Positions 17,892 to 26,559 of a stretch of 64,000 bases of DNA are shown here, piece after piece (the first letter of the stretch is position 1; every line of letters begins with the position of its first letter). The DNA comes from Streptomyces lunaelactis (GTDB lineage Bacteria > Actinomycetota > Actinomycetes > Streptomycetales > Streptomycetaceae): assembly GCF_003054555.1 (NCBI RefSeq), contig NZ_CP026304.1:1426001-1490000 (forward strand). The letters are read 5' to 3'. Under the pieces are notes generated by a model that was not told where the DNA came from, did no database searches, and worked only from the letters and a program-made list of their open reading frames with translations. Made by a program: the position numbers and the translations under genes.

Positions 17892-18986
17892 GTGCTGGTT
17901 CTAGGCAATGGCGGCCATGCTGTTGGCCGTTCCGGACACGGGGCGGGGGTCGACGAAGTCTCCACGGCTCCGCGGCTGTTCCCGCGAGGCATCGCAGGCG
18001 TGCGAGCGATGGTGGATGTCGGAGTCGAGCGCGGAGTTCCCGTACCGGCATGCCTGGACGGCAGCGGTGTGGACGAGAACGCTCTTGCCGACGATGCCGC
18101 ACACGTCCGCGCCTGGCAGGAGCTCGTCGTGGCGCAGAACCTGGTCCGTGCCACAGGCGATGCTCCCGGCCTGGGGCTGGAGGTCGGCAGCCGGATTCCG
18201 CTGCGCAAGTACAGCGTGTGGGGCTTCGCACTGCTGGCCAGCCCAACGCTGCGCGAAGCGGCGGCTGTGGGACTGCGCTACCTGGAACTCACCTTCACCA
18301 TGGTCGGGATCCACCTTCAGGAGGAAGGTGACGAGGTCCACCTCGTCCTGGACGACGGGTTTGTGCCCCAGCCCGTCCGGCACTTCTTCGTCGAGCGGGA
18401 AATGGCCAACATCCGCACCATCCTGGACACCATTCTGGGTCGGCCCTTCACCCCCCTCCGGCTGGAGGTGCGCATCCCACGGCCTGAAAAGCCCGCAGCG
18501 TACGAGGTGTTCGCCGACGCGCCGATCGCCTTCGGGGCGCCGCGCAACGCGATCGTCACCCTGGCTGCGGTACTGGAGCAGTCGCTGCCGCAGGCGGACC
18601 GCCACACGATGCAGGTGTGCGAACGCGAGTGCAGCCTCCTGCTGGCCCGACGCGCCCACACCGAATTCGCAGCGCGGGTACGGGAACTGCTCATGCAGTG
18701 GCCGGACGGGATCCCCGACATGGGCGTTGCCGCAGCCGCGCTGCACGTCTCCACCCGCACACTGCACCGGCGTCTGGCTGTGGAGGGCACTTCCTACCGG
18801 CGTCTCGTCGACGGAGCGCGGCACGCTCGCGCTGTCGAGATGCTGTCCACCCTCGGACTGGGAGTCGACCAGATCGCCGTACGGCTCGGGTACGCCGATG
18901 CGGCGGCGTTCATCCGCGCGTTCCGCCGGTGGACGGGTGCGACCCCGGGCGCCTACCGCACCAGGGTGCCGACCCGGCCGTACTGA
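17892..18986 (+). CDS. AraC-family transcriptional regulator (arabinose-binding-like N-terminal domain)
   Basis: 364 residues from the GTG at 17892, which has AGGGGG 7-8 nt upstream; an ATG at 17874 would add six residues. The N-terminal ~200 residues match the arabinose-binding-type regulatory domain of OruR/MmsR-like AraC proteins (VWGFALLASPTLREAA, VRHFFVEREMANIRTIL). The C-terminal ~95 residues hold two helix-turn-helix motifs (MGVAAAALHVSTRTLHRRLA and IAVRLGYADAAAFIRAFRRW). AraC proteins with this domain often sense small lipophilic or amino-acid ligands. It is preceded by 267 bp after the divergent response-regulator gene. It may control the FAAL/ketosynthase locus, but no ligand can be assigned. 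Confidence 0.9.
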   Translation: MLVLGNGGHAVGRSGHGAGVDEVSTAPRLFPRGIAGVRAMVDVGVERGVPVPACLDGSGVDENALADDAAHVRAWQELVVAQNLVRATGDAPGLGLEVGSRIPLRKYSVWGFALLASPTLREAAAVGLRYLELTFTMVGIHLQEEGDEVHLVLDDGFVPQPVRHFFVEREMANIRTILDTILGRPFTPLRLEVRIPRPEKPAAYEVFADAPIAFGAPRNAIVTLAAVLEQSLPQADRHTMQVCERECSLLLARRAHTEFAARVRELLMQWPDGIPDMGVAAAALHVSTRTLHRRLAVEGTSYRRLVDGARHARAVEMLSTLGLGVDQIAVRLGYADAAAFIRAFRRWTGATPGAYRTRVPTRPY

Positions 18987-19123
18987 TCATTTCAGGACCA
19001 GGTTGGGAGCGTACGGGGGTGCGTCCAGTCTCCGAATGGGGGCACCCTCAAGGCCCTGCGACCCGGCGGGCCGCTACAGGGCCATTTGCAGATGCTCGGC
19101 CCGAACGCTCGGCATGCGCTACC

Positions 19124-19493
19124 TCACCGTTCACTCGCGCCGCTGGAACTGGCCTGGGCCGCGCCGTCCTCCAACGCATCCTGCGCGTTGATCCCGTTGG
19201 CGGAGATGGACACCGTCACGTACCCCCGACAGGCCCAGGAGTTTCTGATCGCGCAGATAACCTCGGTAGCTCGGCGCCGGCTTCGAACCGGACGGGAGTT
19301 GGCCGTCAGGGCCAACCTGTTGCGCGGACGATTGGGGATCGGCAGCCTGCTGAGCGGCAGCCTGTTCAGCGGCAGCCGGCCCTGGCGGTCCCACCGCTGT
19401 CGCCAGTACCGCCGCAGCGGCGACCAATAATGCAGCGAGTACTACGGTCGGAGATCTTGTGACGGAGCCCGTGTGGTGTCGTTGACCGGGCAT
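19124..19493 (-). pseudogene. Frameshifted gene for a small secreted protein
   Basis: From the ATG at 19493 the frame gives MPGQRHHTGS, then a Sec-type signal peptide (VVLAALLVAAAAVLATA, with an AAAE-type cleavage site) and a Gln/Ala-rich stretch. At about 19270-19290 coding character moves to another frame that reads ATEVICAIRNSWACRGYVTVSISANGI and ends at 19124, with high third-position GC and two Cys. An intact version would be ~120 residues and secreted. I do not recognise the family. The alternative is that only the first frame is real (ending at 19131) and its tail is nonsense-like. Confidence 0.4.
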
Positions 19494-19503
19494 GATGCTG
19501 GGT

Positions 19504-19614
19504 GTGACGGCTGAGCAGATAGCCGATTGGGATGCCGAACTGTCTTCGTTGACCGGTTCGTTGGGGTACTTGTTCAACCGGCCGGAGCCTCGGGTGGTGT
19601 TCGCAGGCGGCTGA
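19504..19614 (+). pseudogene. N-terminal fragment of an IS701-family transposase
   Basis: GTG at 19504 opens VTAEQIADWDAELSSLTG followed by YLFNRPEPRVVFA, the characteristic N-terminus of actinobacterial IS701 transposases (normally ~400 residues). Homology stops after about 34 residues and a TGA follows at 19612. The break point coincides with the truncated 3' end of the nuclease gene on the other strand, so insertion followed by deletion is likely. Confidence 0.75.
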
Positions 19615-19846
19615 CGATCATGACGCCGCGCTCACCGCGCTCGGGCCGGGGGAACATGACGTCGTACCCTGCCGCGCGGAATTGGCTCTCCAGCAGGTCG
19701 CATCCGGCGCTGTCGGCGGTCTCTGTGAGGACCAGGACCGACTCGGGCCGGGCGGCGAGGTAGGCGAGCTGCCGCTCCGCCCGTTCCCTTGAAGGGTTGT
19801 TGAGGTTGAACGTCAGTACATCCACTGTGCCGGTCTGGGGGGTCAT
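19574..19846 (-). pseudogene. Truncated endonuclease/exonuclease/phosphatase (EEP) family gene
   Basis: From the ATG at 19846 it reads VDVLTFNLNNPSRERAERQ, VLVLTETADSAGCDLL and GERGVMIVSR, the first ~80 residues of an EEP-fold protein (the Asn of TFNLNN and Glu of LTET are the metal-site residues). A full member is ~220-280 residues. The last codons (PPEAPAG) come from the antisense strand of the IS701 fragment, so the 3' part is lost. Its start overlaps the stop of the thymidylate-kinase remnant (ATGA), showing that the two once formed an operon. Confidence 0.7.
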
Positions 19847-20104
19847 GAGCGGTCCCTCATCCACGGTTCCCTGATCCCTCCGACGATGGCGCGGGCGATG
19901 TTCTCGGGCTCGGTGGTGGACGCGTCCAGTTGCAGGACCCGCACGCCGGCGGCCATGAGGAACCTAGCGGCTTCACAGAAGTACGCGCATTCCCGCTCGG
20001 GCCCTGAGGGCTCCCGTTCGTACCGGCTCCAGGTGGATGTAGCGGTCGGCGGTGGACTTCCCCACGCCTCCCGGCCCGTCGATGGTCACGAACAGTCCGG
20101 TCAT
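19843..20104 (-). pseudogene. Thymidylate-kinase-like gene with internal deletion
   Basis: ATG at 20104 opens MTGLFVTIDGPGGVGKSTAD, a classic thymidylate kinase N-terminus with the P-loop GPGGVGKST. After ~27 residues the reading frame shifts at the deletion joint. C-terminal sequence then follows in another frame: REPSGPERECAYFCEAARFL, VRVLQLDASTTEPENIARAI, ending at a TGA at 19843-19845. About 120 residues of the normal ~210 are missing, including the LID and nucleoside-binding region, so it cannot be active. In related elements such kinase/EEP pairs sit together; here both are broken. Confidence 0.75.
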
Positions 20105-20261
20105 GAGACACCGCCCGCGGGCAGCCGTGAGGCGGCACGGGCGCAACGAGATCCTCGGCCTCGCCCACTCCGATCACGACCTGGTCGTCTTCCTCGAAGC
20201 CGCAGGGATCCTCGACCCCGAGCGGATCACCGACGACCCGCAGTGGGTCGCCGGGGACTGA
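20103..20261 (+). CDS. Short hypothetical ORF, possibly a gene fragment
   Basis: 52 codons from an ATG at 20103 that overlaps the divergent kinase start. The last 38 residues (NEILGLAHSDHDLVVFLEAAGI, then DPERITDDPQWVAGD) have good codon bias and look like a genuine acidic C-terminus, whereas the first 14 are Arg-rich and may be spurious. I recognise no family. It may be the 3' end of a gene whose start was lost in the same rearrangements that broke its neighbours. Confidence 0.4.
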   Translation: MRHRPRAAVRRHGRNEILGLAHSDHDLVVFLEAAGILDPERITDDPQWVAGD

Positions 20262-20395
20262 CGGGGACAGCGAGGCGGCGAGGACAGCAGGAACGGGCGG
20301 CCGGGACCACCCCCGTGGGCTCCGGCCGCCCGCTCTCTGCCATCGGACGCAAACCAGCCGTATCCGGTTCTCTCCCGAGGGATTACGGTGCCGAT

Positions 20396-20743
20396 ATGGC
20401 GCAGCAGACATGTGATTCGTACGAGGAGTTCTGGCCCTACTACGTCGCGATGCACTCGAAGGCAGCGACGCGTTGGGTCCATCTGACCGGCACGCTGACC
20501 GGGCTCGCGGTCAGCGCGTACGGCCTGGCGCGCGGGCGCAGGCGGTATGCGGCCGCGCTGCCCCTGATCGGCTATGGGACGGCCTGGCCCGCGCACTTCT
20601 TCATCGAGAAGAACAACCCCGCCACCTTCGGGCATCCTGCCTGGTCCCTCAGGGGCGATGTGCAGATGATCCGGATGATGCTGGCGGGCCGGGACGGCGA
20701 ACTGGCCGAGATCGCCGCCAAGTGGCTCGCCGAGAACCGCTGA
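20396..20743 (+). CDS. DUF962 / Mpo1-like small membrane protein
   Basis: 115 residues with the family pattern SYEEFWPYYVAMHSKAATRWVHLTGT near the N-terminus, two hydrophobic segments (~30-48 and ~53-68), and GYGTAWPAHFFIEKNNPATFGHPAWSLRGD, including the conserved His and Asn-Pro. Yeast Mpo1, a member of this family, is an iron-dependent alpha-dioxygenase of 2-hydroxy fatty acids; bacterial members are poorly characterised. It starts at the ATG at 20396 and is followed 52 bp later by the DUF35 gene in the same direction, so a link to acyl metabolism is possible. Function remains inferred. Confidence 0.85.
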   Translation: MAQQTCDSYEEFWPYYVAMHSKAATRWVHLTGTLTGLAVSAYGLARGRRRYAAALPLIGYGTAWPAHFFIEKNNPATFGHPAWSLRGDVQMIRMMLAGRDGELAEIAAKWLAENR

Positions 20744-20794
20744 CCCGTGGCACACTTCTGACGTTCCGTCAGATTGCTGTGCCGGGGAGGAACC

Positions 20795-21247
20795 TTGACG
20801 CACACGCGCACGCCCGTGGTGGCCGGATGGTTCACACAGGACAGTGGCGAGGAGGACTTCCGGCTGCTCGGCACCCGCTGTACGGCCTGCTCGGCGGTCT
20901 TCTTCCCGCGCGAGGATTCGTTCTGCCGCAACCCGGCGTGCACGGGCGGGGAGTTGGCAGAGGTGCCACTCTCCAAGCGAGGACGGGTGTGGTCCTACAC
21001 CGACGGGCGCTACCGGCCGCCGGCGCCGTACGTCTGCGACCCGGACGCGCAGTGGGAGCCGTACACACTTGTCGCGGTCGAACTCGAAGCCGAGCGGATG
21101 GTGGTGCTCGGGCAGGGGGTGCCCGGCGTGAGAGTCTCGGATCTGGCGGTCGGCATGGAGGTCGAGGTCGTGCCCGGTGTGCTCAACGAGGACGGGGACA
21201 CGGTGTGGACGACCTGGCACTGGCGGCCCTTGGGGGTGGCGTCATGA
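20795..21247 (+). CDS. Zn-ribbon / OB-fold (DUF35) acyl-CoA-associated protein
   Basis: 150 residues. The TTG at 20795 is chosen because GGGGAGG (20784-20790) precedes it at normal spacing. The N-terminal rubredoxin-like zinc ribbon is CTAC...CRNPAC (Cys pairs at about residues 30-33 and 46-51). An OB-fold follows (GRVWSYTDGRYRPPAPYV). Such proteins form complexes with SCP-x-like thiolases, channelling acyl-CoA substrate to the thiolase. The stop codon overlaps the thiolase start by four bases (ATGA), indicating translational coupling and probably a 1:1 complex. Confidence 0.9.
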   Translation: MTHTRTPVVAGWFTQDSGEEDFRLLGTRCTACSAVFFPREDSFCRNPACTGGELAEVPLSKRGRVWSYTDGRYRPPAPYVCDPDAQWEPYTLVAVELEAERMVVLGQGVPGVRVSDLAVGMEVEVVPGVLNEDGDTVWTTWHWRPLGVAS

Positions 21248-22434
21248 CCGGCGAGGTGGCGGTCCTCGGGGCCGGGATGCACCCCTGGGGAAAGTGGGGC
21301 CGCAGCTTCGTCGAATACGGGACGGCAGCGGCCAGGGCCGCGCTCACCGACGCCGGGATCGACTGGCAGCAGGTGCGGTCGGTGGTCGGCGCGGACACGA
21401 TGCGCTGCGGCTACCCCGGATACGTCGCGGGAGCGACGTTCGCTCAGGCACTGGGCTGGCAGGGCGCCCGCGTCACCAGCGTCTACGCTGCCTGCGCCTC
21501 CGGTGCCCAGGCGATCAACACCGCGCGCTCCCAGATCCTGGCCGGGATGGCCGATGTGGTGCTGGTGGTGGGCGCGGACGCGGCCCCGAAGGGCTTCTTC
21601 GCACCGGCCGGAGGCGAACGGCCGGACGATCCCGACTGGCTGCGCTTCCGGGTGCTCGGGGCGACCAACCCCGCCTACTTCGGCCTCTACGCCCGCCGCC
21701 GCATGGCCCTGTACGGCGACACTCCCGAGGACTTCGCCCTGGTCAAGGTGAAGAACGCGGCGGCAGGCGCGCTCAACCCCAACGCCCGTTACCGCAAGGC
21801 CGTCTCGGCGGAGGATGTCGCCGCGTCCGCGGTGGTCGCCGATCCGCTGCGCCTTCTCGACATCTGCGCGACCTCCGACGGCGCCGCCGCGCTGGTGCTG
21901 ACCAGCATGGACTTCGCGCGCCGGCACGGGGCCGGGGACCCGGTCCGTATCCGCGCCGTCTCCACCGTCACCCCGACCTACCCGAAGGCCGTACTCGACC
22001 TTCCCGACATCGCCACCGACTCGGCTGCCGCGGTGGATCCCCTGCCGCGGCCCTTCCGCGCCTCTATCGCCCTGGCCGCGTACGAAGAGGCGGGCATCGG
22101 GCCCGAGGATCTCTCACTGGCCGAGGTGTACGACCTCTCCACCGCCCTGGAGCTCGAGTGGTACGAGGACATCGGGCTGTGCGGGGCGGGTGAGGGCGCC
22201 AAGCTCGTACGTGAGGGTGCCACGGCACTCGGCGGGCGCATACCCGTGAACGTCAGCGGTGGGCTCGCCTCCTTCGGCGAGGCCGTACCCGCCCAAGCCA
22301 TCGCCCAGGTCTGCGAGCTGACCTGGCAGCTGCGCGGCACGGCGGGCCGGCGTCAGGTGCCCGGAGCGCGCACCGGGATCACCGCGAACCAGGGACTGTT
22401 CGGCCATGGCTCCGCGGTCGTCGCCGTCCGCTGA
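21244..22434 (+). CDS. SCP2/SCP-x-type thiolase (acetyl-CoA acetyltransferase-like)
   Basis: 396 residues of the thiolase superfamily, lipid-transfer/SCP-x branch. The nucleophilic Cys lies in VYAACASGAQAINTA, and a C-terminal VNVSGGLASFGEAVPA loop and a GITANQGLFGHGSAV segment are present. Like other SCP-x-type thiolases it lacks the standard C-terminal CxG motif. It starts inside the stop of the DUF35 gene and ends before a 277-bp gap. Likely cleaves or condenses an unusual acyl-CoA, for example in degradation of branched or steroid-like chains. The substrate is not identifiable. Confidence 0.9.
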   Translation: MTGEVAVLGAGMHPWGKWGRSFVEYGTAAARAALTDAGIDWQQVRSVVGADTMRCGYPGYVAGATFAQALGWQGARVTSVYAACASGAQAINTARSQILAGMADVVLVVGADAAPKGFFAPAGGERPDDPDWLRFRVLGATNPAYFGLYARRRMALYGDTPEDFALVKVKNAAAGALNPNARYRKAVSAEDVAASAVVADPLRLLDICATSDGAAALVLTSMDFARRHGAGDPVRIRAVSTVTPTYPKAVLDLPDIATDSAAAVDPLPRPFRASIALAAYEEAGIGPEDLSLAEVYDLSTALELEWYEDIGLCGAGEGAKLVREGATALGGRIPVNVSGGLASFGEAVPAQAIAQVCELTWQLRGTAGRRQVPGARTGITANQGLFGHGSAVVAVR

Positions 22435-22467
22435 GCGGGCTTACGTTCTCCGGGACCGTGTCAACAC

Positions 22468-22522
22468 ACCGGCCGTGAACTGCGCTTGCTGTCAACGGCC
22501 TTGACGCCCCGTCACGGCCGGT
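22468..22522. promoter_or_regulatory. Perfect 11-bp inverted repeat upstream of glpF
   Basis: ACCGGCCGTGA (22468-22478) and TCACGGCCGGT (22512-22522) are exact inverted complements 33 bp apart, in the gap after the thiolase gene and 190 bp before glpF. The spacer holds two GTCAACGGCC/TTGACG-like stretches. It could be a terminator arm or an operator for glycerol genes; there is no GylR-type regulator gene beside it. Confidence 0.35.
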
Positions 22523-22711
22523 GAACACTGCGTCTTCGTCGGCATCGCCGCACTTCGGCACGCTCACCACGCTCGTCACGGACGCCGGGCGGGGTACGGG
22601 ACTCCCCTGCCTTCGGATCCGTAGCCATGGCATGGAACACGGACGCCATGGAGCACGCACCCTGCACGCAGGACCGGGGCCGGGGCCCCGGGCGAGGGCC
22701 TAGGAGCCGCC

Positions 22712-23473
22712 ATGAGCAATGGGGACATTTTCATCGGTGAGGTCATCGGCACCGCGATACTCATCCTGTTCGGCGCGGGCGTCTGCGCCGCTGTCACGCT
22801 CCATCACTCCAAGGCGAAGGCCGCGGGCTGGGTCGTCATCGCCTTCGGCTGGGGTTTCGGGGTGCTGGCGGGCGCGTACACCGCCGCTCCGCTGTCGGGC
22901 GGGCATCTCAATCCGGCCGTGACGCTGGGCGTCGCCGTCGACACCGGGGAGTGGAGCAAGGTTCCGCTGTACGTCCTGGCGCAGATGGTGGGCGCGATCC
23001 TCGGCGCCGTACTCGCCTATCTCGTCTACTTCGCACAGTTCCAGGCCAATGCGGACAAGAAGAACGCGCTGCCCACGCTCGGGATCTTCTCGACCGGTCC
23101 GGAGATCCGCAGTCCCGTCGCCAACGTGATGACCGAGGTCATCGCGACGGTCGGCCTGGTGCTGCCGATACTCGCCTTCGGCAAGAACGACGGCATCGGT
23201 ATCGGCCAGATACCCGGGCAGAGCGCCGGCATCTACGGCTCCGGCATCTCTATCCTGCTGGTGTCACTGCTGGTCGTCGGCATCGGCCTCTCGCTCGGCG
23301 GGCCGACCGGTTACGCCATCAACCCGGCGCGCGACCTGGGGCCACGCATCACCCACGCGCTGCTGCCCATCCCCAACAAGGGGACTTCCGACTGGGGTTA
23401 CGCCTGGGTACCGGTGGCCGGACCCGTGATCGGCGGGCTGCTGGCCGGCCTCATCTTCAACGCAGCCTTCTAG
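22712..23473 (+). CDS. glpF: Glycerol uptake facilitator (aquaglyceroporin)
   Basis: 253 residues, MIP family. It conducts glycerol across the cytoplasmic membrane by facilitated diffusion. Six membrane helices and both NPA boxes are visible: HLNPAVTLG in the first half and [11 protein letters not shown] in the second, where the Asp after NPAR is the glycerol-facilitator signature. AGGAG lies 6 nt before the ATG. The glycerol kinase gene follows after 30 bp, forming a glpFK operon. No glpD (glycerol-3-phosphate dehydrogenase) gene or IclR-type regulator adjoins, unlike the classical gyl operon, so this may be a second glycerol locus. Confidence 0.95.
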   Translation: MSNGDIFIGEVIGTAILILFGAGVCAAVTLHHSKAKAAGWVVIAFGWGFGVLAGAYTAAPLSGGHLNPAVTLGVAVDTGEWSKVPLYVLAQMVGAILGAVLAYLVYFAQFQANADKKNALPTLGIFSTGPEIRSPVANVMTEVIATVGLVLPILAFGKNDGIGIGQIPGQSAGIYGSGISILLVSLLVVGIGLSLGGPTGYAINPARDLGPRITHALLPIPNKGTSDWGYAWVPVAGPVIGGLLAGLIFNAAF

Positions 23474-23503
23474 GCCTTACGGCCTCATCGACAAGGGGAC
23501 GTC

Positions 23504-25021
23504 ATGACGGACAAGTTCGTCGCCGCAATCGACCAGGGCACCACGTCCAGCCGCTGCATCGTATTCAACCAGGACGGCGCCATCGTCGCCGTCGACCAAC
23601 GCGAGCACCGCCAGATCTTCCCCAAGCCGGGCTGGGTGGAGCACGACGCGACCGAGATCTGGTCCAAGGTGCAGGCGGTGGTGGCGGGGGCCATCGCCAA
23701 GGCCGGGCTGCGAGCAGACCAGCTCAGCGCGCTCGGCATCACCAACCAGCGCGAGACGACCGTCCTGTGGGACCGGGCGACCGGCAAACCGGTGCACAAT
23801 GCGATCGTCTGGCAGGACACACGTACCGCCGCGCTCTGCCACGAACTGGGCGGCACGGACGGGCAGGACCGCTTCCGCGACGCGACCGGACTGCCGCTCG
23901 CCAGCTACTTCTCCGGGCCCAAGGCGGCCTGGCTGCTGGACAATGTGCCCGGACTGCGCGGCCGGGCCGAGCGCGGCGAGATCGCCTTCGGCACCATCGA
24001 CTCCTGGCTGATCTGGAACCTCACCGGCGGCACGGAGGGCGGGGTCCATGTCACCGACGTGACCAACGCGTCGCGCACCATGCTGATGAATCTGGGGACC
24101 CTCGAATGGGATCCGGCGATCCTGTCGGCGATGAACGTGCCGCGGGCGATCCTTCCGGAGATCAAGTCCTCGGCCGAGGTGTACGGGACGGCCGTCGGCC
24201 AGCTCGCGGGGGTGCCGGTGGCCTCCGCGCTCGGCGACCAGCAGGCCGCGATCTTCGGGCAGGCCTGCTACGACACGGGCACGGCCAAGAACACCTACGG
24301 CACCGGCAGTTTCCTGCTGCTGAACACCGGCGACCGGCCCGTGCCCTCGAAGAGCGGGCTGATCACCACGATGGGCTACAAGATCGGTGACGAGGCGCCG
24401 GTGTACTGCCTGGAGGGGTCCATCGCGATCACCGGCGCACTGGTGCAGTGGTTCCGGGACCAGCTAGGCATCATCCGCAGCGCGGACGAGATCGAGACGC
24501 TTGCCGCGAGCGTGGACGACAATGGCGGGGCGTATATCGTGCCGGCCTTCTCCGGGCTCTTCGCCCCGTACTGGCGCTCCGACGCACGTGGTGTCATCAC
24601 CGGCCTGACCAGGTATGTCACCAAGGCGCATCTGGCGCGTGCGGTGCTGGAGGCGACGAGCTGGCAGACCCGTGAGGTCGTCGACGCGATGTACCAGGAC
24701 TCCGGGGTGCAGATCACCACGCTCAAGGTGGACGGCGGCATGACCTCCAACAATCTGCTGATGCAGCATCAGGCGGATGTGCTGGGGGTGCCGGTGATCC
24801 GGCCGAAGGTCTCCGAGACCACATGCCTGGGCGCGGCGTACGCGGCGGGGCTCGCGACCGGCGTCTGGTCGGGGCTCGACGAACTGAAGGCGCACTGGCA
24901 GCGTGATGTGGAGTGGTCGCCGCGGATGGAGGCGGAGATCCGTGAGCGCGAGTACGGCAACTGGCGCAAGGCGGTGGAGCGGAGCTTCGGCTGGGAGCAG
25001 GAGGGTAGCGGCCAGGCCTGA
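23504..25021 (+). CDS. glpK: Glycerol kinase
   Basis: 505 residues, FGGY carbohydrate kinase family, full length. Phosphorylates glycerol to sn-glycerol-3-phosphate with ATP in the cytoplasm, trapping substrate that enters through GlpF. Visible features: the N-terminal ATPase motif [14 protein letters not shown], the glycerol-binding region [30 protein letters not shown], and the C-terminal FGGY-type signature [28 protein letters not shown] precedes the ATG at normal spacing. Cotranscribed with glpF and followed by a strong terminator. Confidence 0.97.
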   Translation: MTDKFVAAIDQGTTSSRCIVFNQDGAIVAVDQREHRQIFPKPGWVEHDATEIWSKVQAVVAGAIAKAGLRADQLSALGITNQRETTVLWDRATGKPVHNAIVWQDTRTAALCHELGGTDGQDRFRDATGLPLASYFSGPKAAWLLDNVPGLRGRAERGEIAFGTIDSWLIWNLTGGTEGGVHVTDVTNASRTMLMNLGTLEWDPAILSAMNVPRAILPEIKSSAEVYGTAVGQLAGVPVASALGDQQAAIFGQACYDTGTAKNTYGTGSFLLLNTGDRPVPSKSGLITTMGYKIGDEAPVYCLEGSIAITGALVQWFRDQLGIIRSADEIETLAASVDDNGGAYIVPAFSGLFAPYWRSDARGVITGLTRYVTKAHLARAVLEATSWQTREVVDAMYQDSGVQITTLKVDGGMTSNNLLMQHQADVLGVPVIRPKVSETTCLGAAYAAGLATGVWSGLDELKAHWQRDVEWSPRMEAEIREREYGNWRKAVERSFGWEQEGSGQA

Positions 25022-25038
25022 TCCCGCCCGGCAGAGCC

Positions 25039-25076
25039 CACGGCCCGTACCCCAGTCGGTGGGGGTACGGGCCGTG
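25039..25076. terminator. Bidirectional terminator between glpK and cvnD
   Basis: CACGGCCCGTACCCC (25039-25053) is the exact inverted complement of 25062-25076, with an 8-nt loop. It lies between convergent gene ends (25021 and 25104) and can serve both. No U-tract, as is usual in Streptomyces. Confidence 0.85.
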
Positions 25077-25103
25077 TCCGCGGAGTGTGCCCGTGCGCCG
25101 GAC

Positions 25104-25709
25104 TCAGGTCGTGGCGTGCTCGCGCTGCCGGTCGGCGCGGGCGAGAGCGTGCTCCACGACCGCCACCAGTACCTCCTTGACCGCCTCGCGTTCGCGCGCG
25201 TCCGTCATCAGCAGCGGCACCTCGGCGTCGAGGTCGAGCGCGGCCCGTACGGCATCGCCGGGGAAGCGGCCCGCGCCTTCGAAGCAGTTGACGGCGACAG
25301 TGAAGGGAATGCCGCGGCGTTCGAAGTAGTCGATCGCCGCGAAGGAGTCCTCCAGGCGGCGGGTGTCCGCGAGGACGACCGCACCCAATGCGCCCTGCGC
25401 CAGCTCGTCCCAGAGGAACCAGAAGCGGTCCTGCCCCGGTGTGCCGAAGAGGTACAGCACCAGGTCCTGGCGGAGCGTGATGCGGCCGAAGTCCATGGCG
25501 ACCGTGGTGGTCGTCTTGTGCTCGACGCCTTCGATGTCGTCGACGGGGCGGCCCGCCTCGCTCAGCGTCTCCTCGGTCCGCAACGGCCTGATCTCGCTGA
25601 CCGCGCCCACCAGGGTCGTCTTGCCCACGCCGAATCCGCCCGCCACCAGGATCTTCAGGGTCACTGGTTCGACGGGAGGGGTTCGGCGGCTAGAGCGCCC
25701 GAAGACCAT
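25104..25709 (-). CDS. cvnD: Conservon GTPase CvnD (Ras-like)
   Basis: 201 residues of the conservon P-loop GTPase family. Walker A is GGFGVGKTT, the switch-II region is FGTPGQDRFWFLW, and the specificity motif reads VAVNCF in place of the canonical NKxD. It is predicted to be membrane-associated through the other conservon proteins in a complex resembling eukaryotic G-protein signalling. The gene overlaps cvnC by 20 bp and is last in the four-gene unit cvnABCD. Confidence 0.95.
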   Translation of the reverse strand: MVFGRSSRRTPPVEPVTLKILVAGGFGVGKTTLVGAVSEIRPLRTEETLSEAGRPVDDIEGVEHKTTTTVAMDFGRITLRQDLVLYLFGTPGQDRFWFLWDELAQGALGAVVLADTRRLEDSFAAIDYFERRGIPFTVAVNCFEGAGRFPGDAVRAALDLDAEVPLLMTDAREREAVKEVLVAVVEHALARADRQREHATT

Positions 25710-26094
25710 TGATCACCTCGCGGAGAATGCTCACGTCCGGCAGTTCGGCCGGCGGAACGGGACGGGTTACATGCACCAGTGCGTCCTCGACGAGATCGCC
25801 GACCAGGACGCGGACCACACCGACGGGAAGGTCCAGGGTGGCCGCGAGTTCGGCGATCGACTGGGGGGTGTCGCCGCAGCGCTCGACGATTTCGACGTGC
25901 TCCGGTGAGAGCGACTGATCGCGTACGGGATCGTCGGCCGCGGCCTCCGGAACGACCAGAGCGATCAGGTCGAGGCGGAGCCGGGTGGCGCTGCTGGTAC
26001 GTCCGCGGGTCATCGCGTACGGACGGACCACGGGACCCGCGTCGGCATCGAAGAAGTGGTGCGGCTGCTGAGCGTACTGTGCTGAGTCACTCAT
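25690..26094 (-). CDS. cvnC: Conservon DUF742 protein CvnC
   Basis: 134 residues, DUF742 family; adaptor-like with a predicted winged helix in the second half (SPEHVEIVERCGDTPQSIAELAATLDLPVGVVRVLVGDL). ATG at 26094 lies 12 nt after GGAGGG; a GTG at 26103 directly abutting the cvnB stop is an alternative start adding three residues. The family pattern RPYAMTRGRT is present near residue 25. In characterised conservons this protein interacts with the other three members at the membrane. Confidence 0.92.
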   Translation of the reverse strand: MSDSAQYAQQPHHFFDADAGPVVRPYAMTRGRTSSATRLRLDLIALVVPEAAADDPVRDQSLSPEHVEIVERCGDTPQSIAELAATLDLPVGVVRVLVGDLVEDALVHVTRPVPPAELPDVSILREVINGLRAL

Positions 26095-26103
26095 GCCATC
26101 CAC

Positions 26104-26559
26104 TCACCCTCCGGTGCGCAGACCGGTCCGCGGTGCGGTGGTGAGGTGGACGCCGACCCGCTTGACCATCAGCGTCATCTCGTACGCGACCTGGCCGACG
26201 TCCGAGTCGGCGTCGGTGAGGACGGCCAGACAGCTGCCGTCGCCCGCCGCCGTGACGAAGAGGAAGGCCTCGTCCAGCTCCACGACGGTCTGGCGGACGC
26301 GGCCCGCCTCGAAGTGGCGGCCGACGCCCTTGGCGAGGCTGTGGAATCCGGAGGCGACGGCGGCGAGATGCTCGCCGTCCTCGCGGCTCAGATCCCGGGA
26401 GGTGCCGGTGGCGAGCCCGTCACTGGAGAGCACCACTGCCTTGCGGATGCTGGCGACACGGTCGACGAGCTCGTCGAGGAGCCAGTTGAGCTCGCCCGTT
26501 GTGGTGGTGGTCGGATGGGCGCCCGTGGCGTTGGACGCTGCGGCGTGCGGTGCGGTCAT
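26104..26559 (-). CDS. cvnB: Conservon roadblock/LC7 protein CvnB
   Basis: 151 residues, roadblock/LC7 domain (LNWLLDELVDRVASIRKAVVLSSDGL, then EHLAAVASGFHSLAKG). Such proteins act as GTPase-activating or scaffold partners of small GTPases, here CvnD. The start overlaps the cvnA stop (ATGA) and the cvnC gene follows immediately, so the four genes are translationally coupled. Confidence 0.95.
   Translation of the reverse strand: MTAPHAAASNATGAHPTTTTTGELNWLLDELVDRVASIRKAVVLSSDGLATGTSRDLSREDGEHLAAVASGFHSLAKGVGRHFEAGRVRQTVVELDEAFLFVTAAGDGSCLAVLTDADSDVGQVAYEMTLMVKRVGVHLTTAPRTGLRTGG

Noticed and set aside
19086..19430. 114-codon plus-strand frame downstream of the AraC gene
   Set aside because: Opposite the more credible signal-peptide-bearing minus-strand remnant; its translation is low-complexity Ser/Gly/Arg without motif.
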